NCBI GenBank assembly: GCA_024279045.1
Contig: JAJRRZ010000081.1
Span: 1-9,686, forward strand
Length of the DNA: 9,686 nt
DNA from: Alphaproteobacteria bacterium
Lineage (GTDB): Bacteria > Pseudomonadota > Alphaproteobacteria > Rhizobiales > Aestuariivirgaceae
Direction: 5' to 3'
How positions within the stretch are numbered: the stretch's first letter is position 1; each line of letters opens with the position of its first letter. Below are positions 1 through 5,880 of the stretch, piece by piece. The notes below the pieces were generated by a model. That model did not search any database. It saw nothing but the letters and a program-made list of their open reading frames with translations, and was not told where the DNA came from. The position numbers and the translations under genes were made by a program.

Positions 1-10
1 AAAGCCTTGC

Positions 11-122
11 AATTTTCCTCAGGCAAAAATGTTGTTGTGCCGGCGCAGCGCCGCCGCAAGCCGGCACAACGCATCATTTTTCCTGAAGAAAAGTATTTGT
101 GGCCGACACCGTCGGCCACAAA
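11..122. repeat. Imperfect tandem repeat of a hairpin module
   Basis: Two copies of the same layout lie side by side: an ATTTTCCT-like tract, an A-rich tract, then an inverted repeat whose left arm begins TTGTG. The left copy spans about 11-70 (arms GTTGTGCCGGC and GCCGGCACAAC). The right copy spans about 76-122 (arms TTTGTGGCCGAC and GTCGGCCACAAA). The arms differ at a few positions but stay self-complementary within each copy. The repeat is seen directly; a common origin by duplication is inferred. Confidence 0.5.
34..70 (-). terminator. Second hairpin downstream of the response regulator gene
   Basis: A perfect 11-bp stem (34-44 with 60-70) encloses a 15-nt GC-rich loop, which itself can form a small GGCGC/GCGCC stem. 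Read leftward, the stem is followed within a few bases by a run of five T (complement of 25-29). It could be a back-up terminator for the leftward gene ending at 146. The T-run is short and offset, so termination is plausible but unproven. Confidence 0.4.
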
Positions 123-132
123 ACTTTTCTTC
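85..132 (-). terminator. Bidirectional terminator-like hairpin
   Basis: Arms 85-94 and 96-107 pair with 123-132 and 111-122, giving a 22-bp stem with one bulged A (95) and a 3-nt loop (ACC). The 12-bp upper part is mostly G/C pairs. The lower part is A-rich on the left and T-rich on the right, so either strand yields a GC hairpin leading into a U-rich tract. It begins 13 bases past the stop codon of the leftward response regulator gene, where an intrinsic terminator is expected. It could also stop rightward transcription entering from outside the window. Confidence 0.75.
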
Positions 133-145
133 ACGATCGACAAGC

Positions 146-1621
146 TCAGGCGTCCAGGCCCAGCGCCTTGATCTTGCGATACAGGGTGGAACGGCCAATG
201 CCCAGCTTGCGCGCCACTTCCGACATCTGCCCACGATAGCGCTGCAGCGCCAGGCGGATCATGTCTGCCTCGATTTCCTGCAACGTGCGCACATGCCCGC
301 CCTCGGTAACCGCGGGAATGCCCAGCGCCATGCCGTCGGCGGCCACATCGGCGCCGCTGGCGGGCGCTTCCGGCGTGGCAACCTCTTGCGGCGCGGCACT
401 GGTGGGTGGCGGCGCCTCGGTGAATTCCTCGAAACCTTCCACTTGCGCGGCAATCTGCGGAAAGTCATGCGCATCCAGCATGTCGGAATCGCACAGCACG
501 ATGGCGCGGAAAATGGCATTTTCCAACTGGCGCACATTTCCCGGCCAGGCATAATGCATCAGCATCTCCAGCGCCCGCGGGGTGATGCCGTGCACCTTGC
601 GCCCTTCCTCCGCCGCAAAACGATGGATGAAATGCTCTACCAGCGGCGGAATGTCCGCCTGACGGCGGCGCAGCGGCGGCACCATGATGGGAAACACGTT
701 CAGCCGATAGAACAGATCCTCGCGGAACTGGCCATCCTTGACCATCTGGATCAGGTCGCGGTTGGTGGCGGAGATGATACGCACATCCACCTGCACGGAG
801 CGGCGCGAACCGACCGGGTCGATCTCGCCCTCCTGAATGGCACGCAACAGCTTCACCTGCATGTCCAGCGACAGCTCGCCCACCTCGTCGAGAAACAGCG
901 TGCCCCCGGACGCTTCCTGAAACTTGCCGATATGCTTTGCTGTCGCCCCGGTGAAGGCGCCCTTCTCATGACCGAACAGGGTGCTTTCCACCAGGTTCTC
1001 CGGTATCGCGCCGCAGTTTACCGCCACAAAGGGCCGCCCCGCGCGCGGCGATTCACCATGAATGGCGCGTGCAACCACTTCCTTGCCAACACCGGAATCG
1101 CCCTCGATGAGCACGGGGATGTTCGACTTCGCCGCACGCCGTCCCAGCCGCACCACCTGCTGCATGGGCGTGCTGACAGCGATGATATCCTCGAAGGTGA
1201 AGGTGCCTTGCACCTTCTTGTTCAGACGGCGCACTTCCTCGGTCAGGGCATTGACCTTCAGCAGGTTCTGAATGGATACGCGCAGCCGCTCTTCATTGAC
1301 GGGCTTCACGACGAAATCGTCCGCCCCGGCGCGCATGGCCTGCACCACTGTCTCCACCGAGCCCTGTGCCGTTTGCACGATGATCGGCACAGATATGTTC
1401 AGGCCCTCCAGCTTCTCCATGAACTCCATGCCGTCCATCTCCGGCATGAGCAGATCCAGCAGGATCAGGCTGATGCCCTTGCCACCAGGAGAAGCGAGAA
1501 TCTCCAGCGCTTCGTGCGCATCCTGCGCCGTCATGGCATCGAGGCCAAAACGCCGCACCATTTCTTCCAGGATGCGGCGCTGAACCGGATCGTCATCGAT
1601 TATCAGAATGCTGGAAGCCAT
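146..1621 (-). CDS. NtrC-family sigma-54-dependent response regulator
   Basis: Cytoplasmic two-component transcription activator of 491 residues with the full three-domain layout. The receiver domain (about 4-120) has the acidic cluster D9-D11, the probable phosphoacceptor D56, T84 and K106. The AAA+ domain (about 142-375) has Walker A GDSGVGKE (174-181), the sigma-54-contacting GAFTGA loop (221-226) and Walker B FLDE (243-246). After a Pro/Ala-rich linker (about 400-440) comes a Fis-type helix-turn-helix (about 455-487). By family knowledge, phosphorylation drives hexamer assembly and ATP-dependent opening of sigma-54 promoters. The ATG is chosen because the receiver domain starts at once; no strong ribosome binding site precedes it. 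No sensor kinase gene is in view, so stimulus and targets are unknown. It is transcribed away from the SH3 gene and ends at a terminator-like hairpin. Confidence 0.95.
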   Translation of the reverse strand: MASSILIIDDDPVQRRILEEMVRRFGLDAMTAQDAHEALEILASPGGKGISLILLDLLMPEMDGMEFMEKLEGLNISVPIIVQTAQGSVETVVQAMRAGADDFVVKPVNEERLRVSIQNLLKVNALTEEVRRLNKKVQGTFTFEDIIAVSTPMQQVVRLGRRAAKSNIPVLIEGDSGVGKEVVARAIHGESPRAGRPFVAVNCGAIPENLVESTLFGHEKGAFTGATAKHIGKFQEASGGTLFLDEVGELSLDMQVKLLRAIQEGEIDPVGSRRSVQVDVRIISATNRDLIQMVKDGQFREDLFYRLNVFPIMVPPLRRRQADIPPLVEHFIHRFAAEEGRKVHGITPRALEMLMHYAWPGNVRQLENAIFRAIVLCDSDMLDAHDFPQIAAQVEGFEEFTEAPPPTSAAPQEVATPEAPASGADVAADGMALGIPAVTEGGHVRTLQEIEADMIRLALQRYRGQMSEVARKLGIGRSTLYRKIKALGLDA

Positions 1622-1697
1622 GTTCCGTCAAAACCCGGTGAATTGTTGTTGTGATGGTTGCTTGTTCTGCCCGCCCCTCAGCTGCGGCCAAGGTCGC

Positions 1698-1716
1698 ACA
1701 GCTTGGTTAAAGCTGT
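1698..1716. promoter_or_regulatory. Inverted repeat in divergent spacer, possible operator
   Basis: ACAGCTT and AAGCTGT, perfect 7-bp arms, flank GGTTA in the 232-bp spacer between the leftward response regulator gene and the rightward SH3 gene. The size and symmetry suit a dimeric regulator, and the position would allow control of either gene. I found no convincing -10/-35 or -24/-12 promoter next to it. Its function is inference. Confidence 0.3.
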
Positions 1717-1770
1717 CTTAAGTGTCCATGCCGCCGCGGCACGCGCTTTACAGTGGGAGGGAGTTCACAT

Positions 1771-1848
1771 TCACGCCATGATGTGTTCAACTTGTTGCCG
1801 TGGCATGGCGTGATCATGCTGCCAGCCACGGGGGGAAACGTGGGAGAG
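1771..1848 (+). promoter_or_regulatory. Leader with mutually exclusive hairpins before SH3 gene
   Basis: Three stems compete. (1) TCACGCCATG at 1771-1780 pairs with CATGGCGTGA at 1804-1813. (2) CCGTGGC plus TGGC (1798-1804 and 1806-1809, bulged A1805) pairs with GCCA plus GCCACGG (1821-1831). (3) CCACG at 1826-1830 pairs with CGTGG at 1839-1843, running into the likely ribosome binding site GGGAGAG (1842-1848). Stem 1 blocks stem 2 and frees the third segment to form stem 3, which would cover the ribosome binding site. Stem 2 would leave it open. The pairings are in the sequence; a regulatory switch is inference, and GC-rich DNA readily forms chance stems. Confidence 0.3.
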
Positions 1849-1853
1849 CGGGC

Positions 1854-2540
1854 ATGATGAATGCTGCATGGCGCAGTTACTGGAGCATTCTGGGGGGACT
1901 GCTGCTGATGGTGGGCGGACTGGCGGCATGGCTGATGCTGACAGCGCCCGTTGCCCCCGATGCACCGGCGGATGCAAAGGCGTCGGCAACGGCGCCATCG
2001 GTGGCAATGGCCACACAAGCCGACACATACATGCCGGCAAATACCGCCACAATTCCTGCCCGGTCGAGCCTGATTTCCCCGGCTGGGTTCATGCGCGGCC
2101 CCAGCGGTGGCTTGTTGCCGCGATTCATGACACTGGCACGGGACGAAGCACAAGTGCGCCTCGGGCCGGGACAGGATTATCCAGTGGCCTGGATCATCCG
2201 CAGCCCGGGCATGCCTGTTGAGGTGTTGGCCGAAACCGGAGACTGGCTGCGCATACGCGACCATGAAGGCGAGGAAGGCTGGCTTCACGCACATGCATTG
2301 AGTGGCGATCGCGCTGCATTGGTCGCCCCATGGCGGCATGATGCAAAGGTGGCGCTGCGGACGGTGCGCTCGGCGGATGCGCCGCTGCGCGCCTGGGTGG
2401 GCAGCGGCGTGGTGGTGCGGCTGCTGGCATGCGACGGGCAGTGGTGCCGGGTGCGCACAGGCAAGGTGGAAGGCTGGCTGGAACAGGCGCAGCTATGGGG
2501 CGTGTATCACCGGGAGCGCATCACCGCGCACAACGGCTGA
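1854..2540 (+). CDS. Membrane-anchored bacterial SH3-domain protein
   Basis: Predicted 228-residue protein. A short basic N-terminus and one hydrophobic segment (about 11-31) suggest a signal anchor with the rest in the periplasm. An Ala/Pro/Thr-rich linker (about 32-85) leads to two SH3-like repeats (about 91-150 and 155-216). The first has the typical pattern of this fold: a VRLGPGQDYPV stretch, then GDWLRIRD, then EGWLHAHAL. The second echoes it with GQWCRVRTG and EGWLEQAQLWG. Bacterial SH3 domains often bind peptidoglycan or envelope partners, but no enzymatic domain is present, so the role is unknown. The ATG at 1854 is preferred because GGGAGAG sits 5 bases upstream. The in-frame ATG at 1800 would add 18 residues before the anchor and lies inside the leader hairpins; ATG at 1857 is also possible. 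Confidence 0.8.
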   Translation: MMNAAWRSYWSILGGLLLMVGGLAAWLMLTAPVAPDAPADAKASATAPSVAMATQADTYMPANTATIPARSSLISPAGFMRGPSGGLLPRFMTLARDEAQVRLGPGQDYPVAWIIRSPGMPVEVLAETGDWLRIRDHEGEEGWLHAHALSGDRAALVAPWRHDAKVALRTVRSADAPLRAWVGSGVVVRLLACDGQWCRVRTGKVEGWLEQAQLWGVYHRERITAHNG

Positions 2541-2782
2541 GCAGGATGTGAGGAAAGCAGCGGCAGCCAGCCCCGCCTCGACATCCGGGCACACACTGGC
2601 GGCGAGTACAGCAATGCACCTGCATGCCGAAAGCCGGTGTCTGGCCAATCAGCTTCGCATCGATGAACCGGTAACGGCGGGCACCAGCACTTCCACCCGT
2701 TGTAGGCGGCAGCGAATGCATCGCGGCTGAAGGAGTGATCACCGGCATTCAGCCACACCTCAAACAACCCGCACATGTGCAT
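2507..2782 (-). CDS. Doubtful small hypothetical protein
   Basis: A 91-residue leftward frame starts at an ATG (complement of 2780-2782), 7 bases after a good AGGAG (complement of 2790-2794). The product is rich in Trp, Cys, His and Arg, with no signal peptide and no family I recognise. Its end overlaps the last 34 bases of the convergent SH3 gene. The ribosome binding site is the only positive sign. The frame stays open far upstream of this start, as is common by chance in GC-rich DNA, so it may be non-coding or a gene remnant. Confidence 0.15.
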   Translation of the reverse strand: MHMCGLFEVWLNAGDHSFSRDAFAAAYNGWKCWCPPLPVHRCEADWPDTGFRHAGALLYSPPVCARMSRRGWLPLLSSHPAQPLCAVMRSR

Positions 2783-2985
2783 TTCCATGCTCCTGAGCAT
2801 CTTGCGGGCAACAATGACCCGCGGCCTGCGCGCGGGCTTGGCACTTTCTCCTGCCGTGCATGGCTGGCAGTGTATCCTTACCGGAGGAGAAGGAAAATCG
2901 CCTTGCGGCACAACCATTCCCCCTTTACCGGAACAGACACGGAGTGCATGGTTGGCGCGGAAGGCGGCTGGCGGGAATCGGGCGC
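2541..2985. other. 445-bp stretch without a recognisable gene
   Basis: Between the SH3 gene and the acetyltransferase start I recognise no protein family in any frame. Besides the doubtful leftward frame there is a 6-bp GC stem (2818-2823 with 2831-2836) and an isolated purine-rich GGAGGAG (2883-2889) with no good start codon at the right distance in the acetyltransferase frame. The acetyltransferase promoter presumably lies in its right half, but I cannot assign one. Confidence 0.5.
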
Positions 2986-3543
2986 ATGCAGCAGGTGGGC
3001 AAAACATCATCACAGGCATTCGACATTGTGCAAGGCCTGGCGGCAGCGCAGGAGGAAGATGCACTGCTGGATGCTGCCTTCGGGCTGGAGCGGCGCACCA
3101 AGGCTTCCTATCGCCTGCGCGAAGGCGCGCGGCCCGTGCCGGGATTGTCGTTTCATGCGCGCGAGGCATCGGGCGGCAGGCTGGCCGGAGTGATTTCCTT
3201 CTGGCCGTTGCGCGCCTGGCCCGGCGGTGCGGCGGCGCTGCTGCTGGGGCCGCTGGCCGTGCATCCAGACTTTCAGAACGCCGGGTTGGGCGGCAGGTTG
3301 ATGCGCACCGGGCTGGATGCGGCCCGCCAGGCCAGCCACGGACTGGTGCTGCTGGTGGGCGATGTGCCTTATTACGGGCGCTATGGCTTTTCACCGGTGC
3401 CACCGGGACAATTGCTGCTGCCGGGACCGTTCGACCCGGTGCGACTGCTGTATCTGGAGCTTCAGGCTGGCGCACTGGAACAGGCGCACGGCCTGTTGTT
3501 GCCGCAATGGCGCTTCGAGCAACTGTCGATGAAAAAAGGCTGA
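2986..3543 (+). CDS. GNAT-family N-acetyltransferase (YhbS-like)
   Basis: Predicted 185-residue cytoplasmic acetyltransferase using acetyl-CoA. The start of the fold is visible as EEDALLDAAFG (about 23-33). The central motif (about 88-106) contains LGPLAVHPDFQNAGLG, giving the Q-x-x-G-x-G pyrophosphate loop (Q97, G100, G102). It is followed by LVGDVPYYGRYGF (123-135), typical of the YhbS-like (COG3153) branch, whose substrates are mostly unknown. The ATG at 2986 gives a family-sized protein. The frame is open back to an ATG at 2860 and a GTG at 2944, but the extra residues look unlike the fold, and no candidate has a strong ribosome binding site. The gene ends 19 bp before the convergent FAAL gene, leaving no room for a separate terminator. 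Confidence 0.8.
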   Translation: MQQVGKTSSQAFDIVQGLAAAQEEDALLDAAFGLERRTKASYRLREGARPVPGLSFHAREASGGRLAGVISFWPLRAWPGGAAALLLGPLAVHPDFQNAGLGGRLMRTGLDAARQASHGLVLLVGDVPYYGRYGFSPVPPGQLLLPGPFDPVRLLYLELQAGALEQAHGLLLPQWRFEQLSMKKG

Positions 3544-3562
3544 AGCAGCAACGTGCGCACGC

Positions 3563-5338
3563 TCACTCGGCGGGCATCGGAATGCGCGGTTCAATGATGG
3601 ACATCTCGCCGCTCAGATACATCTTGCGTGCGGCAGCACGGGAGAGCTTGCCGGAAGACGTCTGCGGCAGGCTGCGTGGCTCCACCAGCACCACCTCGCA
3701 CTGCACGCCAATGGCTTCGCGCACCGCCTGCGCCACCTCACGGCGCAACGCTGCCTGACGAAACGGATCGCGCAGGCGGCAATGCACCAGCACAACGATG
3801 CTCTCCTCGCCGTTTTCCCCTTCCACACCGAAGGCCGCCACGTCGCCCGAACGCAGCGGCTCCACCTGCTCCGCCGTCCATTCGATATCCTGTGGCCAGA
3901 TGTTGCGACCATGATGCAGGATCATGTCTTTCGCACGGCCAGTGATGTAGATCTCGCCTTCCAGCAGATATCCCAGATCACCGGTATCGAGATAGCCATC
4001 AGCATCGATGGTCGCGCGAGTGGCGGCAGGGTTGTTGTAGTAGGCCGACATCATCGACGGCCCCTTCACCTTGATATGGCCGATGTGCCGCTCCGGCAAT
4101 TCATTGCCGGCAGCGTCCACCACCTTCAGGTCATGGCCGGGCAGCACCCGCCCGCAGGAAACGAAAGTCCGCGGCTTTTTCGTCTGCGCCGTGGCAGGGA
4201 TGGCAAGCCCCTCGTCATGGGCGGTATCGCGGTCGATGGTGTCCAGCCGGACGGGCTTGTCCAGCGCGCTGAAACTGATGGCCAGAGACATTTCCGCCAT
4301 GCCATAGCTGGGCAGGAAGGCACGCTCGTCAAAGCCCGCCGGAGTCAGCGCCTCGGCGAACCGCCGCAGCACGTCGGGGCGCACCATGTCGCCACCAATG
4401 CCCGCCACGCGCCAGCGCGACAGGTCCAGCTCCGCTGCCTTGCCGTTGATGCGCTTCGCCACCAGTTCATAGCCGAAACTGGGGGCAAAGCTGATGGTGG
4501 AGCCGGCCTCGCTCATCAGCTTCAGCCACAGGGTGGAACGCTTCACGAAATCCACCGTGGGCAGATAATCAACGCTGACCTGACCCATCATCGGGGTGAG
4601 GAAAAAACCCACCAGCCCCATATCGTGATACAGCGGCAACCAGGAAAAGGCCCGGTCTTGCGGCCCGATGCGCAGCCCATGGCGCAAGATGGCGGTGGTG
4701 TTGGCCATGATGGCGCGCTGCGAGACGAGAATCCCTTTCGGCGCGGCAGTCGAGCCGGAAGAATACTGGATGTAGGCCGGCTCATCCGCCTTCAGCGGAG
4801 CAATGGCGTCCGCCTGCTCCGGCAGGGCATCCAGCTCATCGTGGCTCAGCGCCAGTTCCACGCCAGCCAGCATTGCCGCCGCCTGCATGTGTTGCAGATT
4901 GACCCGCGGGCCAAGCAGCGCCGTTGCCCCGGCGGCGCGCAACATGCCCGCAACCTTGCGCGGATAGGCATCGCCACTGCCCATCTGCACCGGCAGTGGC
5001 ACCGGACACGGCAGCACACCAGCATACTGGCAGGCAAAAAAGGTGCAGGCAAAATCCGCAGAAGTATCGGCCAGAATGGCCACGCGCTCACCGCGTTTCA
5101 GTCCCAGGGTGCGCAGCTTGCCAGCAATGACCAGGGCGCGCTCGCGCAATACGGCATAGGGCAGCACCTCGGCCAACTGACCACGCCCGGCATGAAAATT
5201 CAGCCCCGTCTCGCCACGTGCGGCGTACTCCAGCCCCTCCACCAGCGACTCGAAGCCGCCCGCGCGACGTGGCTGCTGCGCACCAGTCGGCGTGCGGACA
5301 GGTTGGCAAACAGGCTGTGGCGCCGAAATGCTGCTCAT
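3563..5338 (-). CDS. Fatty acyl-AMP ligase (FAAL-type adenylating enzyme)
   Basis: A 591-residue enzyme of the ANL superfamily, expected to activate a fatty acid with ATP to acyl-AMP, usually for loading onto an acyl carrier protein. Visible motifs: P-loop YSSGSTAAPKG (192-202), WLPLYHDMGL (233-242), YGMAE (345-349), YLDTGDLG (449-456), GRAKDMI followed by GRNIWPQDIE (467-486), and C-terminal SSGKLSR (561-567) with likely catalytic K564. The FVSCGRVLPG stretch (392-401) is characteristic of FAALs rather than acyl-CoA ligases. The length is normal and the frame unbroken. The ATG at 5338 is chosen because AGGAAG lies 8 bases upstream; an in-frame TTG at 5359 lacks this support. No carrier protein, polyketide synthase or peptide synthetase flanks it, so the acyl acceptor is unknown. 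A CoA-ligase activity is possible but less likely. Confidence 0.9.
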   Translation of the reverse strand: MSSISAPQPVCQPVRTPTGAQQPRRAGGFESLVEGLEYAARGETGLNFHAGRGQLAEVLPYAVLRERALVIAGKLRTLGLKRGERVAILADTSADFACTFFACQYAGVLPCPVPLPVQMGSGDAYPRKVAGMLRAAGATALLGPRVNLQHMQAAAMLAGVELALSHDELDALPEQADAIAPLKADEPAYIQYSSGSTAAPKGILVSQRAIMANTTAILRHGLRIGPQDRAFSWLPLYHDMGLVGFFLTPMMGQVSVDYLPTVDFVKRSTLWLKLMSEAGSTISFAPSFGYELVAKRINGKAAELDLSRWRVAGIGGDMVRPDVLRRFAEALTPAGFDERAFLPSYGMAEMSLAISFSALDKPVRLDTIDRDTAHDEGLAIPATAQTKKPRTFVSCGRVLPGHDLKVVDAAGNELPERHIGHIKVKGPSMMSAYYNNPAATRATIDADGYLDTGDLGYLLEGEIYITGRAKDMILHHGRNIWPQDIEWTAEQVEPLRSGDVAAFGVEGENGEESIVVLVHCRLRDPFRQAALRREVAQAVREAIGVQCEVVLVEPRSLPQTSSGKLSRAAARKMYLSGEMSIIEPRIPMPAE

Positions 5339-5346
5339 GAAGACAA

Positions 5347-5352
5347 CTTCCT
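5347..5352 (-). promoter_or_regulatory. Ribosome binding site fixing the FAAL start
   Basis: AGGAAG on the minus strand, 8 bases before the ATG at 5338. It lies inside the frame that would extend to the TTG at 5359, so it argues for the shorter 591-residue protein. Confidence 0.6.
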
Positions 5353-5535
5353 GTTGCAATTGACGCTGGATAGCGGAAACATGGTGAACAAATGGTTACC
5401 GCACCATCATGCTCGCGCTTTTGCGAAAAATCCGCAGAGTCAAGGCCTGCCCGCGACACGCCAGCTACCGAAACGGCTAGCCGGGCCAGTCAGCCTTCCC
5501 GCAGGGAGATTGCTACCACCAGTGTGGCCGGCAAC

Positions 5536-5572
5536 GGAAATAAATCTGTGTTTCAGTCTGTAACAGATTTCC
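5536..5572. promoter_or_regulatory. AT-rich palindrome cluster, possible operator
   Basis: AAATCTGT (5542-5549) and ACAGATTT (5563-5570) are perfect 8-bp inverted arms 13 bases apart. A second overlapping palindrome, TCTGT-A-ACAGA (5557-5567), shares the right arm, giving three TCTGT-type half-sites in about 30 bp. Outer GG (5536-5537) and CC (5571-5572) could extend the stem around a bulge. It lies about 200 bp upstream of the FAAL start, in an AT-rich island. A regulator site is inferred. Confidence 0.3.
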
Positions 5573-5641
5573 GCCTGGCGACTCCCTCGCCACACGCCAC
5601 ACCAAACGAATTCAGCCACTCCGCCACCCCCGCACCTCACC

Positions 5642-5661
5642 CGTCATCCCCACGAAAGCAG
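5642..5661. repeat. Possible relic of a dispersed hairpin repeat
   Basis: CGTCATCCCCACGAAAGCAG resembles the left half of a common proteobacterial intergenic repeat in which CGTCATCCC(C)GCGAAAGCGGG folds as a small hairpin. Here the second arm is degraded (GCAG instead of GCGGG). The assignment is from memory of that repeat type. Confidence 0.3.
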
Positions 5662-5806
5662 CCTCCAGCCCCCTTGCAGCAAGCGCCTGCGTTTGCGGAC
5701 ATGCGCGCCGGATGCCCGCCTGAAGCGTGCATGACGACACAAACCGTGCAGTGTGTACACTCCATGCACCGGCGCCACGTGCCGCGAATTTTGCCTCCAC
5801 ACACGA

Positions 5807-5833
5807 CACAGCCCCCGGATACCGGGGGCTGTG
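5807..5833 (-). terminator. Strong hairpin downstream of the ScsC-like gene
   Basis: A perfect 12-bp stem (5807-5818 with 5822-5833), including GCCCCCGG/CCGGGGGC, closes a 3-nt loop. It begins 47 bases past the stop codon of the leftward ScsC-like gene. Read leftward it is followed by a mixed T/G tract (TCGTGTGTGG), not a clean T-run, so it may be a weak terminator or an RNA-stabilising hairpin. Confidence 0.5.
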
Positions 5834-5880
5834 GGGAAAGTCCGGGGTTGCTGCCGGGCTGAAGCACTTCTCAGCGTTTC

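Larger units (their letters stand above)
5339..5880. other. 542-bp non-coding spacer upstream of FAAL gene
   Basis: No frame here resembles a known protein. Contents: a TTGACT hexamer (complement of 5438-5443) that could be a -35 box for the FAAL gene but has no good -10 partner; an AT-rich palindrome cluster (5542-5572); a degenerate dispersed-repeat motif (5642-5661); a palindrome GTGTACAC (5753-5760) inside GTGCA...TGCAC arms (5746-5769); and a 12-bp hairpin (5807-5833) that may terminate the ScsC-like gene. The spacer is long for this compact window. Confidence 0.6.

Noticed and set aside
29..1654. Long open frame (541 residues) opposite the response regulator gene
   Set aside because: It mirrors a gene with complete family motifs; its product is His/Arg/Gln-rich with no recognisable domain, typical of antisense frames in GC-rich DNA.
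2142..2158. TGGCACGGGACGAAGC looks like a sigma-54 -24/-12 promoter
   Set aside because: The spacing between GG and GC is one base too long, the -12 part is poor, and it lies inside the SH3 coding region.
2775..3758. Rightward open frame (327 residues) overlapping the acetyltransferase
   Set aside because: The GNAT motifs are in a different frame; this one is Gly/Arg/Ala-rich and runs into the convergent FAAL gene.
3782..5563. Long open frame (593 residues) opposite the FAAL gene
   Set aside because: The FAAL frame carries all adenylation motifs; the antisense product has shadow-frame composition and no domain.
5831..5855. GGGGAAAGTCCGGGG resembles the conserved GGAAAGTCCGGGC box of RNase P RNA
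   Set aside because: None of the rest of RNase P RNA follows; the sequence soon enters the end of the ScsC-like gene. Short chance match.
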